From Denitromonas halophila (GTDB taxonomy: Bacteria; Pseudomonadota; Gammaproteobacteria; Burkholderiales; Rhodocyclaceae), in assembly GCF_007625155.1 (NCBI RefSeq), contig NZ_VMNK01000017.1, forward strand, positions 62,001-126,000: a stretch of 64,000 bases of DNA, written 5' to 3'. The translations under genes were made by a program, and so were the position numbers. The notes beneath the pieces are model-generated. The model saw only the letters and a list, made by a program, of their open reading frames with translations. It had not been told where the DNA came from and ran no database searches. The first letter of the stretch is position 1, and each line of letters begins with the position of its first letter. Below are positions 9,466 through 17,144 of the stretch, one piece after another.

Positions 9466-10857
9466 TCAAATCACCTTCGAGTAGCGGGCACGCTCGCGGT
9501 CGGAGCGCAGATAACGGTCGAACACCATGGCGATGCCGCGCACCAGCATGCGCCCTGCGGGCAGTACGGTGATCCACTTGTCTTCGAGCTTGACCAGACC
9601 GGCGGACTCCATCGTACGCAAATCGGCGATCTCGTCGGCAAAGTAGCGCTTGAAATCCACCATGTGGGAAACCTCGATCGCATCGATCGACAACTCGAAG
9701 TGGCACATCAACGCCTGGATGATCGAGCGGCGCAGGATGTCGTCCGGCGTGAGTTCGATACCCCGCAGCACCGGCAAGCGGTCCTGATCGAGGATGTCGT
9801 AGTACTCGTCGAGCGTCTTGACGTTCTGGGCGTAGGTCGGGCCGACCTTGCCGATGGCCGACACGCCAAAGGCCAGCAGGTCGCACTCGGCGTAGGTCGA
9901 ATAGCCCTGGAAGTTGCGATGCAGCCGCCCCTGACGCTGCGCCACCGCGAGTTCATCATCGGGCTTGGCGAAGTGGTCCATGCCGATATATACATAGCCC
10001 GCCTCGGTCAGCCGACGAATGGCCAGCTGCAGAATCTGCAGCTTGGTGTCGGCCGATGGCATGTCATTCGGCTGGATACGGCGCTGGGGCTTGAACAGGC
10101 CCGGCAAGTGCGCGTAGCTGTAGAGCGAAATACGATCGGGCGACAGCTCAAGCACACGCTCCAGCGTGTTGTTGAAGCTGATCACGTTCTGCTTGGGCAG
10201 GCCGTAGATCAGGTCCATGCTCACCGACTTGAAACCGGTCTGGTGCGCGGCATCCTGCACCAGTTTGGTCTCTTCGTAGCTCTGCACGCGATTGACCGCA
10301 CGCTGCACATCGATGTTGAAATCCTGCACGCCAATACTCATGCGATTGAAGCCGAGCTCAGCCAACAGCGCCACGGTTTCGAAATCTACTTTGCGTGGAT
10401 CGACCTCAATGGAATATTCTCCATCAGGCAGCAACGTGAAGTGCTCACGCACCGTGGCCATCAACTGGCGCATTTCGTCGTGAGACAGGAAGGTTGGCGT
10501 GCCACCGCCAAGATGCAGCTGAATGACGTTTCGCCCGCCATCAAGGCTTGCCGCCTGCATGGCGACTTCCTTGGCCAGGTATTTGAGGTACTTTTCTGAC
10601 CGCCCGTGATCCTTGGTGATGATCTTGTTGCAGGCGCAGTAGTAGCAGATCGTGTTGCAGAAGGGGATGTGGAAGTATAATGACAGCGGCCGGCCAAAAC
10701 CGCCGACAGTGCGCTGCCCCAACCAACTCTCCAACGCATCAGCATTAAACGCCTCGACGAAGCGGTCAGCCGTCGGGTACGAAGTGTACCGCGGGCCATT
10801 GACGTCGAATCTGCGGATCAGTTGCGGGTCGAAAACGAGTTCTTTCTGGTTATCCAT
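9466..10857 (-). CDS. hemN: Oxygen-independent coproporphyrinogen III oxidase
   Basis: 463 residues, typical of HemN. This radical-SAM enzyme makes protoporphyrinogen IX from coproporphyrinogen III for heme synthesis when oxygen is low. The Fe-S cluster motif C67-x3-C71-x2-C74 (PFCNTICYYCAC) and the LGGGTPTFL SAM-binding segment are visible, as is the N-terminal GPRYTSYPTA that marks HemN rather than HemW. It is divergent from fnr with an FNR box between them, fitting oxygen control. Confidence 0.95.
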   Translation of the reverse strand: MDNQKELVFDPQLIRRFDVNGPRYTSYPTADRFVEAFNADALESWLGQRTVGGFGRPLSLYFHIPFCNTICYYCACNKIITKDHGRSEKYLKYLAKEVAMQAASLDGGRNVIQLHLGGGTPTFLSHDEMRQLMATVREHFTLLPDGEYSIEVDPRKVDFETVALLAELGFNRMSIGVQDFNIDVQRAVNRVQSYEETKLVQDAAHQTGFKSVSMDLIYGLPKQNVISFNNTLERVLELSPDRISLYSYAHLPGLFKPQRRIQPNDMPSADTKLQILQLAIRRLTEAGYVYIGMDHFAKPDDELAVAQRQGRLHRNFQGYSTYAECDLLAFGVSAIGKVGPTYAQNVKTLDEYYDILDQDRLPVLRGIELTPDDILRRSIIQALMCHFELSIDAIEVSHMVDFKRYFADEIADLRTMESAGLVKLEDKWITVLPAGRMLVRGIAMVFDRYLRSDRERARYSKVI

Positions 10858-10911
10858 AATCTGGCTTTAACGTATTAGCAGTCACGATCTCAAAAAGCCG
10901 AACCAAGCGGG

Positions 10912-10925
10912 TTGACGTGGATCAA
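10912..10925. promoter_or_regulatory. FNR box between hemN and fnr
   Basis: TTGACGTGGATCAA matches TTGAT-N4-ATCAA at 9 of 10 defined positions. It is 47 bp before the fnr start and 55 bp before the hemN start. No good -10 lies at class II distance in either direction, so which gene it controls (hemN activation, fnr autoregulation, or both) is open. Confidence 0.8.
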
Positions 10926-10971
10926 ACGCCCCAAAGCAGCGCAAAAAAACGAATCAAGGAGAACGCAGGTT

Positions 10972-11715
10972 ATGCCTCAACGGGCCGTTGTGCCAATTAC
11001 TGCTGAAGGGCTGAAGACCGCCTGTTCGCAATGCAACCTGCAGGAGCTGTGCTTACCTTTCGGCATGAGTGATGGCGACATCGACCAACTCGACGGGCTG
11101 GTCGGCGCACGTCGAAAGGTCAAGCGCCACCAACATCTGTATCGTGTTGGCGACACCTTCGAAGCCATTTTTGCCGTGCGCACCGGCTCATTCAAGACCG
11201 ATGTGCTGCTCGAAGACGGTCGTGAGCAGGTCACCGGTTTTCAGATGTCGGGTGAGATTATCGGGCTCGACGGCATCAGCACCGACGCGCACACCTGCAA
11301 CGCGGTCGCACTCGAAGACAGCGATGTGTGCATCATCCCCTTTGCCAATCTGGAAACCCTGTCGCGCGAGGTTGAATCGCTGCAGCACCAGTTCCACAAG
11401 GTGATGAGCCGCGAAATCGTGCGCGACCATGGCGTGATGATGCTGCTCGGCTCGATGCGCGCCGAAGAGCGACTGGCCGCCTTCCTGATCAACATGTCGC
11501 AACGCTTTACCGCACGCGGTTTCTCGGCCGCCGAATTTCACCTGCGCATGACGCGCGAGGAAATTGGCTCTTACCTGGGCCTCAAGCTTGAAACGGTCTC
11601 CCGGGCCTTTTCACGCTTCCAGGAAAACGGTCTGATCAAGGTGCAGCAAAAACACATCCGCATCGTAAACATCGGCGGCCTCAAGGCCCTGCTGAGCCAC
11701 CTGCCCAGCGTCTGA
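10972..11715 (+). CDS. fnr: FNR/Anr-type oxygen-sensing regulator
   Basis: 247 residues. An N-terminal [4Fe-4S] site is formed by Cys18, Cys21 and Cys27 (CSQCNLQELC), with Cys120 (DSDVCIIPF) as the fourth ligand, the same set as E. coli FNR. The cyclic-nucleotide-like fold follows, then a helix-turn-helix, EEIGSYLGLKLETVSRAFSR, whose ETVSR recognition helix predicts TTGAT-N4-ATCAA targets. Such boxes are found at five sites in this window. Start 10972 has an AAGGAG site. The gene ends directly against the convergent hemerythrin gene. Confidence 0.95.
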   Translation: MPQRAVVPITAEGLKTACSQCNLQELCLPFGMSDGDIDQLDGLVGARRKVKRHQHLYRVGDTFEAIFAVRTGSFKTDVLLEDGREQVTGFQMSGEIIGLDGISTDAHTCNAVALEDSDVCIIPFANLETLSREVESLQHQFHKVMSREIVRDHGVMMLLGSMRAEERLAAFLINMSQRFTARGFSAAEFHLRMTREEIGSYLGLKLETVSRAFSRFQENGLIKVQQKHIRIVNIGGLKALLSHLPSV

Positions 11716-12258
11716 TCAGCGCGGCAGGCGCCGACGCGCCACCATCTGCTCGCTCAAGACCGTCAAATCGGCTGGGGTGAGCAGTTGGGCGGCATAGGGA
11801 AACAACTCGTTGTCTTCCCGATCGATATGGCTGTGGTAGCGCGAGGCAAAATTCGCCACCTCGTCAGCACACAGTTCGGTCGACTCACCCGCCGCAATCG
11901 CCAACAACTGACGTCGCAAACTCCCCCACGCGGCGGTCATCTCGACATGATCCTGATGAATCCAGTCAACCAGCTTCCTGAGACGCGGCCGACCGGCGGT
12001 GGACACCCGCTCGAACAGAATCGGGAACAGACTGTCTTCTTCGTCCTGATGATGATTCACCGCGGCGGAGTCGAAATAGCGAACCACGTTCGTTGCCGCG
12101 CGGCAAGCGTCTGCATCGGCCCCATGATCGGGGAGCCAGCGCACCAGCCGGTCGAGTGTCTGCAATTGCGACATCATCCGGCCATGGCAGGCGGTCAGCA
12201 CTTCCAGCGGCTGATCCAGCCCCGGCGCCAGTGGTTTCGACAACAAGGATTCGCTCAT
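11716..12258 (-). CDS. Hemerythrin-like (HHE) domain protein 1
   Basis: 180 residues, all-alpha. Iron-ligand patterns of the HHE fold are visible: LTACHGRMM, VNHHQDEEDSLFP, IHQDHVEMT and YHSHIDREDNELFP. Such proteins bind O2 or NO at a di-iron site or help repair iron centres. It is followed by SirB2 (10 bp) and lies on the strand of nnrS, so nnrS-sirB2-HHE could be one unit. Its stop abuts the fnr stop with no gap. Confidence 0.85.
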   Translation of the reverse strand: MSESLLSKPLAPGLDQPLEVLTACHGRMMSQLQTLDRLVRWLPDHGADADACRAATNVVRYFDSAAVNHHQDEEDSLFPILFERVSTAGRPRLRKLVDWIHQDHVEMTAAWGSLRRQLLAIAAGESTELCADEVANFASRYHSHIDREDNELFPYAAQLLTPADLTVLSEQMVARRRLPR

Positions 12259-12268
12259 CCAGCCCCCT

Positions 12269-12658
12269 TCAGATCACACTGAAAATCCCGGCAGGCGACT
12301 TCGTCAGCGCTACCGAAACAATCCAGCAAAATGTCAGCACCGCAGCGAGAAGCGCCACGCGCCTCACGCCCGCGCTGCGCCCGCGCTTCAAGGCCACGGT
12401 ACCAAAACCGATGTACGCCAGCAGGCCGAGCACCTTGGCGCTCACCCAGCCATGCACAAATGGATACTGCGCCATCATGACCGACAGGGCAATCGCCGTG
12501 CTGAGCAAGAGGGTGTCAATCACATGCGGCAGGATGCGGGTCAGCCGGTGCTGCAAGCGTGGCGAAGCACTCAGCATCCACCAGGCGCGCAAGAGAAAGC
12601 CCAGGCCACTCAGCACGACGCAGGTAATGTGAATATGTTTGATTGCCAGATACATCAC
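12269..12658 (-). CDS. SirB2-family small membrane protein
   Basis: 129 residues with four predicted helices (HIHITCVVLSGLGFLLRAWW at the start). The family is named after Salmonella SirB, whose biochemical role is unclear. It starts 2 bp after the nnrS stop, so co-translation with nnrS is likely. A one-codon shorter start at the second Met is possible. Confidence 0.8.
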   Translation of the reverse strand: MMYLAIKHIHITCVVLSGLGFLLRAWWMLSASPRLQHRLTRILPHVIDTLLLSTAIALSVMMAQYPFVHGWVSAKVLGLLAYIGFGTVALKRGRSAGVRRVALLAAVLTFCWIVSVALTKSPAGIFSVI

Positions 12659-12660
12659 CG

Positions 12661-13878
12661 CTACCCCGCCTTACCGTCAACGCGTGGGCGCAGATAGATC
12701 AGCACGTACCGCCTGGCCCACATTCCAAACACTCCCAGCCAGCACGCGACGGTGAGCACCAGCAAGAGGCCGTGCGCCGCAGGCCACAATTCGGCCGCGA
12801 TACGCAGTACTGCGACGCCCTGCACCGCCCAGCACAGCCGCCAGGTCATCGCGTCGGCCGACAGCGCCTGCCCCGAATGACCAAGCGTCACCCGCGACAC
12901 CATACTCATCGCCACAACAGTAAACATACCGATCACCAGCGCATGCAGCGGCGCCAGCCCCAACACGGTAACGCCTTGCCAGGCGGCGAAACTCTGTACG
13001 CCAAACAGGGCCAGCGCGATCCCCAGCCACATGAAGCCGAGATGGAGCATGGCCAGCAACTGCACCGCAAAGCTCCGCACCAAGCCCCAGCGTATCGTCA
13101 GAAAAAACGCCAGCGCGGCGGCGGGCAGATCAATCACCCAGGTCATGGCCGCAGCACCGAGCAGCACCAGCGCGCCATGCCCAAGCGCTGCGCCGAGCAT
13201 CATGAACAAGGCCCAGGGCGGACGAAAGGCATCGTAGTCAGGCAGTACGGCGCTGGAGAAGAAGGGAATCATCCGATGACTGACGGTAAAAAACACCGGC
13301 AGCAAAAAGCACCAGATACCCAGCTCAATTCCGGCGCGCGCCCAGCCCCCGTCTCCGGTGACGGCGAACAGCCCCCACAGCGCCCAGCCGGTCAAACCGA
13401 GCACCGTCGCCACCCAGGCCGGCACCGCGTGCAAGCGGCCATTGCCGGCGCGAAATGCAATCGGCGCAAGCACGATGACAAGCCAGGCCCAAGCCACAAA
13501 AACCAAGGCCACACCAGACACGCGAAGCACCGGCAACAACATGCTCAGGTAGATCAAGCCCCAACCGAGCAGCAGCAAATACCATGGCCGCCGAAACACC
13601 TCACGCGGCAGGTCGCCATAGCCTTGCCAGCGCGGCATGGCCGTCAGCAGAAAACCGAACACAAAGAACGGAAAGATGCCGTACACCGCCAGCATCGCGT
13701 GCCACCAAAGCGGCGGCCAGGCCCACGGCAGGGCCACGCCGATCAGCCGCGCGAGCATTTCGGCCGCCCACGGCAGCATGGCGAGCAACAGCTGCACGGC
13801 CCCGCCAAAAAACATGGCGCGGTGAGGCGCCGCCAAAAGCCATCGGAAGTGAGTTGTCGGTGATTGCTGATTCATCAT
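12661..13878 (-). CDS. nnrS: NnrS-family heme-copper membrane protein
   Basis: About 405 residues with some 12 helices. Family landmarks are APHRAMFF near the N-terminus, WHAMLAVYGIFPFFVFGFLL, and SMVSRVTLGHSG in the C-terminal half; conserved histidines in helices are thought to bind heme and copper. NnrS proteins protect against nitric oxide and are controlled by NO regulators. It is divergent from dnr. Start: ATG at 13878, ATG at 13875, or an in-frame GTG at 13899 are all possible; no clear ribosome site decides. Confidence 0.9.
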   Translation of the reverse strand: MMNQQSPTTHFRWLLAAPHRAMFFGGAVQLLLAMLPWAAEMLARLIGVALPWAWPPLWWHAMLAVYGIFPFFVFGFLLTAMPRWQGYGDLPREVFRRPWYLLLLGWGLIYLSMLLPVLRVSGVALVFVAWAWLVIVLAPIAFRAGNGRLHAVPAWVATVLGLTGWALWGLFAVTGDGGWARAGIELGIWCFLLPVFFTVSHRMIPFFSSAVLPDYDAFRPPWALFMMLGAALGHGALVLLGAAAMTWVIDLPAAALAFFLTIRWGLVRSFAVQLLAMLHLGFMWLGIALALFGVQSFAAWQGVTVLGLAPLHALVIGMFTVVAMSMVSRVTLGHSGQALSADAMTWRLCWAVQGVAVLRIAAELWPAAHGLLLVLTVACWLGVFGMWARRYVLIYLRPRVDGKAG

Positions 13879-13959
13879 AAGTTTCTGATATGCGGCCACC
13901 CATTACGCTGGGCTTGGGAGCGTGGTACATTCTGCCGCTACTGGTGACGTTTGCTCAAA

Positions 13960-14652
13960 ATGAGTCAAGAAAAAATCGATATCCACGGATTACTGGGCCG
14001 CATGCCGCTGTTTAGCGCGCTGTCGACGGACGACTTGCAACATGTAGCCGACGCCACGCGCGAAAGACGCATCCAGAAGGGCGAGATGCTTTTCCAGCGC
14101 GGCGACCAACCCAAAGGGTTTTACTACGTCATCTTTGGCCAGATCAAACTGGCCTTCTCCTCGCCCAACGGCAACGAGAAGGTGGTCGAGATTCTCGGCC
14201 CTCACCAAAGCTTTGGTGAAGCCGTGATGTTCATGGATCGCCAGTACCCGGTCTTCGCCGAATCCCTGGCCGACACCCTGTTGCTGCACATCACCCGCGA
14301 CGCGGTTTTCAACCTGATCGACCAAGACTCAGGATTTGCCCGTCGCATGCTCGCCGGCATGGCCATTCGCCTGCACAGCATGGTGCGTGACGTCGAATCC
14401 TACTCGCTGCGCTCAAGTACCCAGCGTGTCGTCGGGTATCTGCTCCAGCAAGTGCCTGACGCCCCCTGCCTCAATTCTCAGGTTGACGTCGATCTACCGA
14501 CCAGCAAGCAGATCATCGCCTCGCGCCTGAACCTCACGCCCGAGACCCTGTCGCGAATCTTCCACGACCTGAGCGATGCCGGCCTGATTACCGTGCAAGG
14601 CAAGCACATCGCCCTGCACAACGTCGACAAACTGCGCAATTACGAAGGCTGA
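13960..14652 (+). CDS. dnr: Dnr-type Crp/Fnr regulator (nitric oxide sensing)
   Basis: 230 residues. The effector fold and C-terminal helix-turn-helix (SKQIIASRLNLTPETLSRIF) are those of the Crp/Fnr family. It lacks the N-terminal cysteine cluster of FNR, as do Dnr proteins, which sense NO through heme. Sitting between nnrS and a second NnrS-like gene, it is likely the NO-responsive activator here; its ETLSR helix predicts FNR-like DNA targets. The start at 13960 is taken over a TTG at 13951. Its last 13 bp overlap the convergent membrane-protein gene. Confidence 0.85.
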   Translation: MSQEKIDIHGLLGRMPLFSALSTDDLQHVADATRERRIQKGEMLFQRGDQPKGFYYVIFGQIKLAFSSPNGNEKVVEILGPHQSFGEAVMFMDRQYPVFAESLADTLLLHITRDAVFNLIDQDSGFARRMLAGMAIRLHSMVRDVESYSLRSSTQRVVGYLLQQVPDAPCLNSQVDVDLPTSKQIIASRLNLTPETLSRIFHDLSDAGLITVQGKHIALHNVDKLRNYEG

Positions 14653-15881
14653 GCCAGGCGCAATGCCTTGCGAGCGTGCCCCACGACACGTAGCAACTGC
14701 CCCCCCAATAAGACCGCCGACACCACCATCAGGCCGCCCGCCAGATACACGGCGGGCCACCACAGCGTCGCCAGCACACCGGCCCCGACCGTCGCCACAT
14801 GCACGCGCAAGTGCCACAGCACCCAACGCTCATTGAGCATGCGCGTCATCGGCGGCACCCCCTTCACCCGAGGCTGAAGATAAAGCCAGAGAATGAAGGG
14901 CACAATCTTGTATAGCATGCCGGAAATCACCGACACAAACCCGCCCAAAATCGCCAGCACGCCCACCGCGAGCGGCAGCGCGTTACCACCGACTGAGAAG
15001 ATCACCAGCGCCGCCCCGGCGCAGGCGAGCAGTACACAGCCCATCGCAAAACGCCAGAAGTGAAAGGTCGCGTCCAGCTTGGCACGACGCCGTCGCAGCT
15101 GCCGGTCAAGCGTCACACCGGCAAACAGTGCGATCAGCGCGACCAACGGTAACCAGGCGGCCGAATGCGACACCCACATGCCAACCCCGATCGCCAGCAC
15201 GATGACTGGCGCAAAACTGCGGGTAAACCACTTCGGGTAGGCTGGCGTGAGCTGGAACATGGGCACGACCAGATACCCCACCGCCGCCACCAGCACACAG
15301 CCCCACCCTGCGAGCCCGAGCGCCACATGGCTGGACGACAGGCGCAGCCACTGCGCATCAAGCACGCCTGCGCGCGCAAGCGCCATCGTGCCGCCGACGA
15401 GTACTGTCAGAAAGAACGCCAGCAGCGCGATCCGGAACGCGGTCAGCGAATGGCTTGAGGCCGGCGTGCGCCACAAGGCGAGCATGCCTGCCGGAAAAAA
15501 CACCAGCACACTGCCACCGATCGCCACCACCCCGGCCTGATACGCCCAGGCAATCTGATGATGAAACGCGGCCACCAGCACCACCGCCCCAAGGGCGGAC
15601 AGCAGATGCACCGGCAGCGCCAGCGCCCGCGGACGCCATAGATTGGCGCCGGCGGCAACGGGCATGAGTTGAAACAGCGCGCCGAGCATGACCTGGAGCA
15701 TGAAGCCGGCGGTCATCAGGTGAGTGAGGCCAAGCGCAGCAGGCGTCCACCGCGACGCCATCACCGCTTCGCCATCGACCAGCAGGAGCAATCCGCCAAA
15801 CAGCAGAAACAGCGGCGCCGTCAGGAAAAACCGTAGCGGGACCGACGGTGGTGGCGCCTGTTCGAAGGACAGAGCCTGCAT
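14640..15881 (-). CDS. Polytopic NnrS-like membrane protein beside dnr
   Basis: 413 residues with about 12 helices. Helices carry histidine/aromatic motifs like those of heme-copper proteins: GLTHLMTAGFMLQVMLGALF, RLSSSHVALGLAGW and YKIVPFILWLYLQP. It is distantly NnrS-like, and such genes accompany dnr in betaproteobacterial denitrifiers; the exact function is unknown. It probably ends an operon with the hemerythrin and DUF2249 genes transcribed from the FNR/Dnr box at 16707. Confidence 0.65.
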   Translation of the reverse strand: MQALSFEQAPPPSVPLRFFLTAPLFLLFGGLLLLVDGEAVMASRWTPAALGLTHLMTAGFMLQVMLGALFQLMPVAAGANLWRPRALALPVHLLSALGAVVLVAAFHHQIAWAYQAGVVAIGGSVLVFFPAGMLALWRTPASSHSLTAFRIALLAFFLTVLVGGTMALARAGVLDAQWLRLSSSHVALGLAGWGCVLVAAVGYLVVPMFQLTPAYPKWFTRSFAPVIVLAIGVGMWVSHSAAWLPLVALIALFAGVTLDRQLRRRRAKLDATFHFWRFAMGCVLLACAGAALVIFSVGGNALPLAVGVLAILGGFVSVISGMLYKIVPFILWLYLQPRVKGVPPMTRMLNERWVLWHLRVHVATVGAGVLATLWWPAVYLAGGLMVVSAVLLGGQLLRVVGHARKALRLAQPS

Positions 15882-15952
15882 GATTGCCGCGCTAAGCCAG
15901 CGTCGCCGGATGGCGCACTGAGCGCACCGCCCGAGGACCGAACACCCTCACC

Positions 15953-16192
15953 TCAGTCAGCCGAGGCCTGACGGATGGTGATATGAAACACCCCGTCCGG
16001 CTGCGGTTCAACGGTGTAGGCGTAGCCGTTGTTGCGCAGCATGTCGAACAGCGGCGCCGGTTGGCGGGGAATCATCAACAAGACTTCCTGCCCGGGCTGC
16101 AGTTCGTCCAGAGCTTCAAGCGTGCGCTCCATGGGCTCGGGTGGCAGCAGGCGGCGGGCATCGACAACGATGGGGGGAAGACGATCCGTCAT
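15953..16192 (-). CDS. DUF2249 small protein
   Basis: 79 residues with a TusA-like alpha/beta pattern: an N-terminal VVDARRLLPPEPM start and a VEPQPDGVFHITI end, characteristic of DUF2249. No catalytic cysteine is present, so it is not a sulfur carrier of the TusA type. The family is often fused or adjacent to hemerythrin domains, as here, where it overlaps the preceding hemerythrin gene by 4 bp (ATGA). Function unknown; NO or oxygen stress is suggested by context. Confidence 0.8.
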   Translation of the reverse strand: MTDRLPPIVVDARRLLPPEPMERTLEALDELQPGQEVLLMIPRQPAPLFDMLRNNGYAYTVEPQPDGVFHITIRQASAD

Positions 16193-16638
16193 GAGGCTCC
16201 CTTTTGACCAAGCGCCTCAATCGCGGCGCCGACGACCAGGTCGTTTCCGACCGTCTGGTCGCACATCGGATAGAGAATGTTCTCTTCTTTCATGTTGTGC
16301 TGCTGCATCAGGATCAAGAGTGTTTCGGCCACATCCGAGAAGGCTTCGGCATCGGATGCGTCGGCAGCGGCGACCAACGCGGCCATCAGGTCTCGCATTT
16401 GTACATGCTCGCCACGCATCACTCGCGTTGGCCCCTCGGTCATGCCCGTTGCGGCTTCAAATGCCGGAAAGATGGTGTCCTCTTCCACCGCGAAATGCGC
16501 CAGCACATCGTCCCGAAACGCAGTCGCAGACTGCGCACAGGCGGCCCAGTCTCCGCGCTCCGCGGCGGCCTCGGCGCGCGCAAACACGTCATCACATTGG
16601 GTGTGATGCGCTGCCATTTGTTGGGATAGAACTGCCAT
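16189..16638 (-). CDS. Hemerythrin-like (HHE) domain protein 2
   Basis: 149 residues. All elements of a di-iron four-helix bundle are present: MAAHHTQCDDVF, LAHFAVEEDTIFP, MRGEHVQMRDL and MQQHNMKEENILYPM. It probably binds NO or O2 or serves iron-centre repair, like YtfE-related proteins, though it lacks YtfE's N-terminal ScdA domain. The start at 16638 is chosen over an upstream in-frame codon at 16713, which would overlap the regulatory box. First gene of the operon with DUF2249 and the NnrS-like protein. Confidence 0.85.
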   Translation of the reverse strand: MAVLSQQMAAHHTQCDDVFARAEAAAERGDWAACAQSATAFRDDVLAHFAVEEDTIFPAFEAATGMTEGPTRVMRGEHVQMRDLMAALVAAADASDAEAFSDVAETLLILMQQHNMKEENILYPMCDQTVGNDLVVGAAIEALGQKGAS

Positions 16639-16679
16639 ACCGTCCGATGCTCCGTGAATGCTGTCGATGTCTGGGATTG

Positions 16680-16720
16680 ATTGTCTCGCACCGACAGCCC
16701 ACCGCATTGACACGCATCAA
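16680..16720 (-). promoter_or_regulatory. FNR/Dnr-type class II promoter of the hemerythrin-DUF2249 operon
   Basis: On the minus strand TTGATGCGTGTCAA (16707-16720) matches the FNR/Dnr consensus at 9 of 10 positions. A GACAAT -10 (16680-16685) lies where a class II promoter needs it, putting the box near -41.5. Transcription would start about 40 bp before the hemerythrin start codon. FNR or Dnr could bind; the neighbourhood favours Dnr. Confidence 0.75.
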
Positions 16721-17144
16721 CCGATGATTTCGGCTATATCGAACAGGTTTGTAAAATCATTCTGGAAACGGCAGTTGGACGCACCCGAGCGTGCGGTTGG
16801 CGGGCTGGCTGGCAAGGCGTGACGACGCACAACCTGCACGTTGCAAGGTGGAGCAGCACGGCCCGGCGGCCCGCCAGCCGCGCAATTGGGTGCGCAGCGC
16901 GCTCACCCGCGCGGTGATCGCCGTCAACCAGGAAATCTGGCGCATATTCAAATCCGTGCTGGCGAGCACAAGCGGTCAGCTGCCGTTTCCAGGATCATGG
17001 AAAGACTCTCCGGAACGCGCCCGCCTGGCGCCCACGGACGCACAATGCTGGCGCAAGCACAGTCTTTGAGATCATGCCGCGCGCGTCCGCGAATCGGCGC
17101 CCGATGCCTGTGTTGCGCCGCCCCGACAGGTGCCTCAGACGCGC
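16721..17144. other. Intergenic stretch without a recognisable gene
   Basis: About 420 bp between the hemerythrin operon promoter and the end of phaC. Short open frames exist on both strands, but none has a ribosome site or a recognisable protein. I see no terminator hairpin with a T-run and no repeat. Confidence 0.5.

Noticed and set aside
9364-10599. 411-codon frame on the plus strand opposite hemN
   Set aside because: Antisense shadow of hemN; no start signal and no known domain.
12643-13863. 406-codon frame on the plus strand opposite nnrS
   Set aside because: Composition is His/Gln/Arg-rich antisense of hydrophobic helices; no family resemblance.
13951-13968. TTGCTCAAAATGAGTCAA at the dnr start as an FNR/Dnr box
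   Set aside because: Half-sites are too far apart and mismatched, and it overlaps the start codon.
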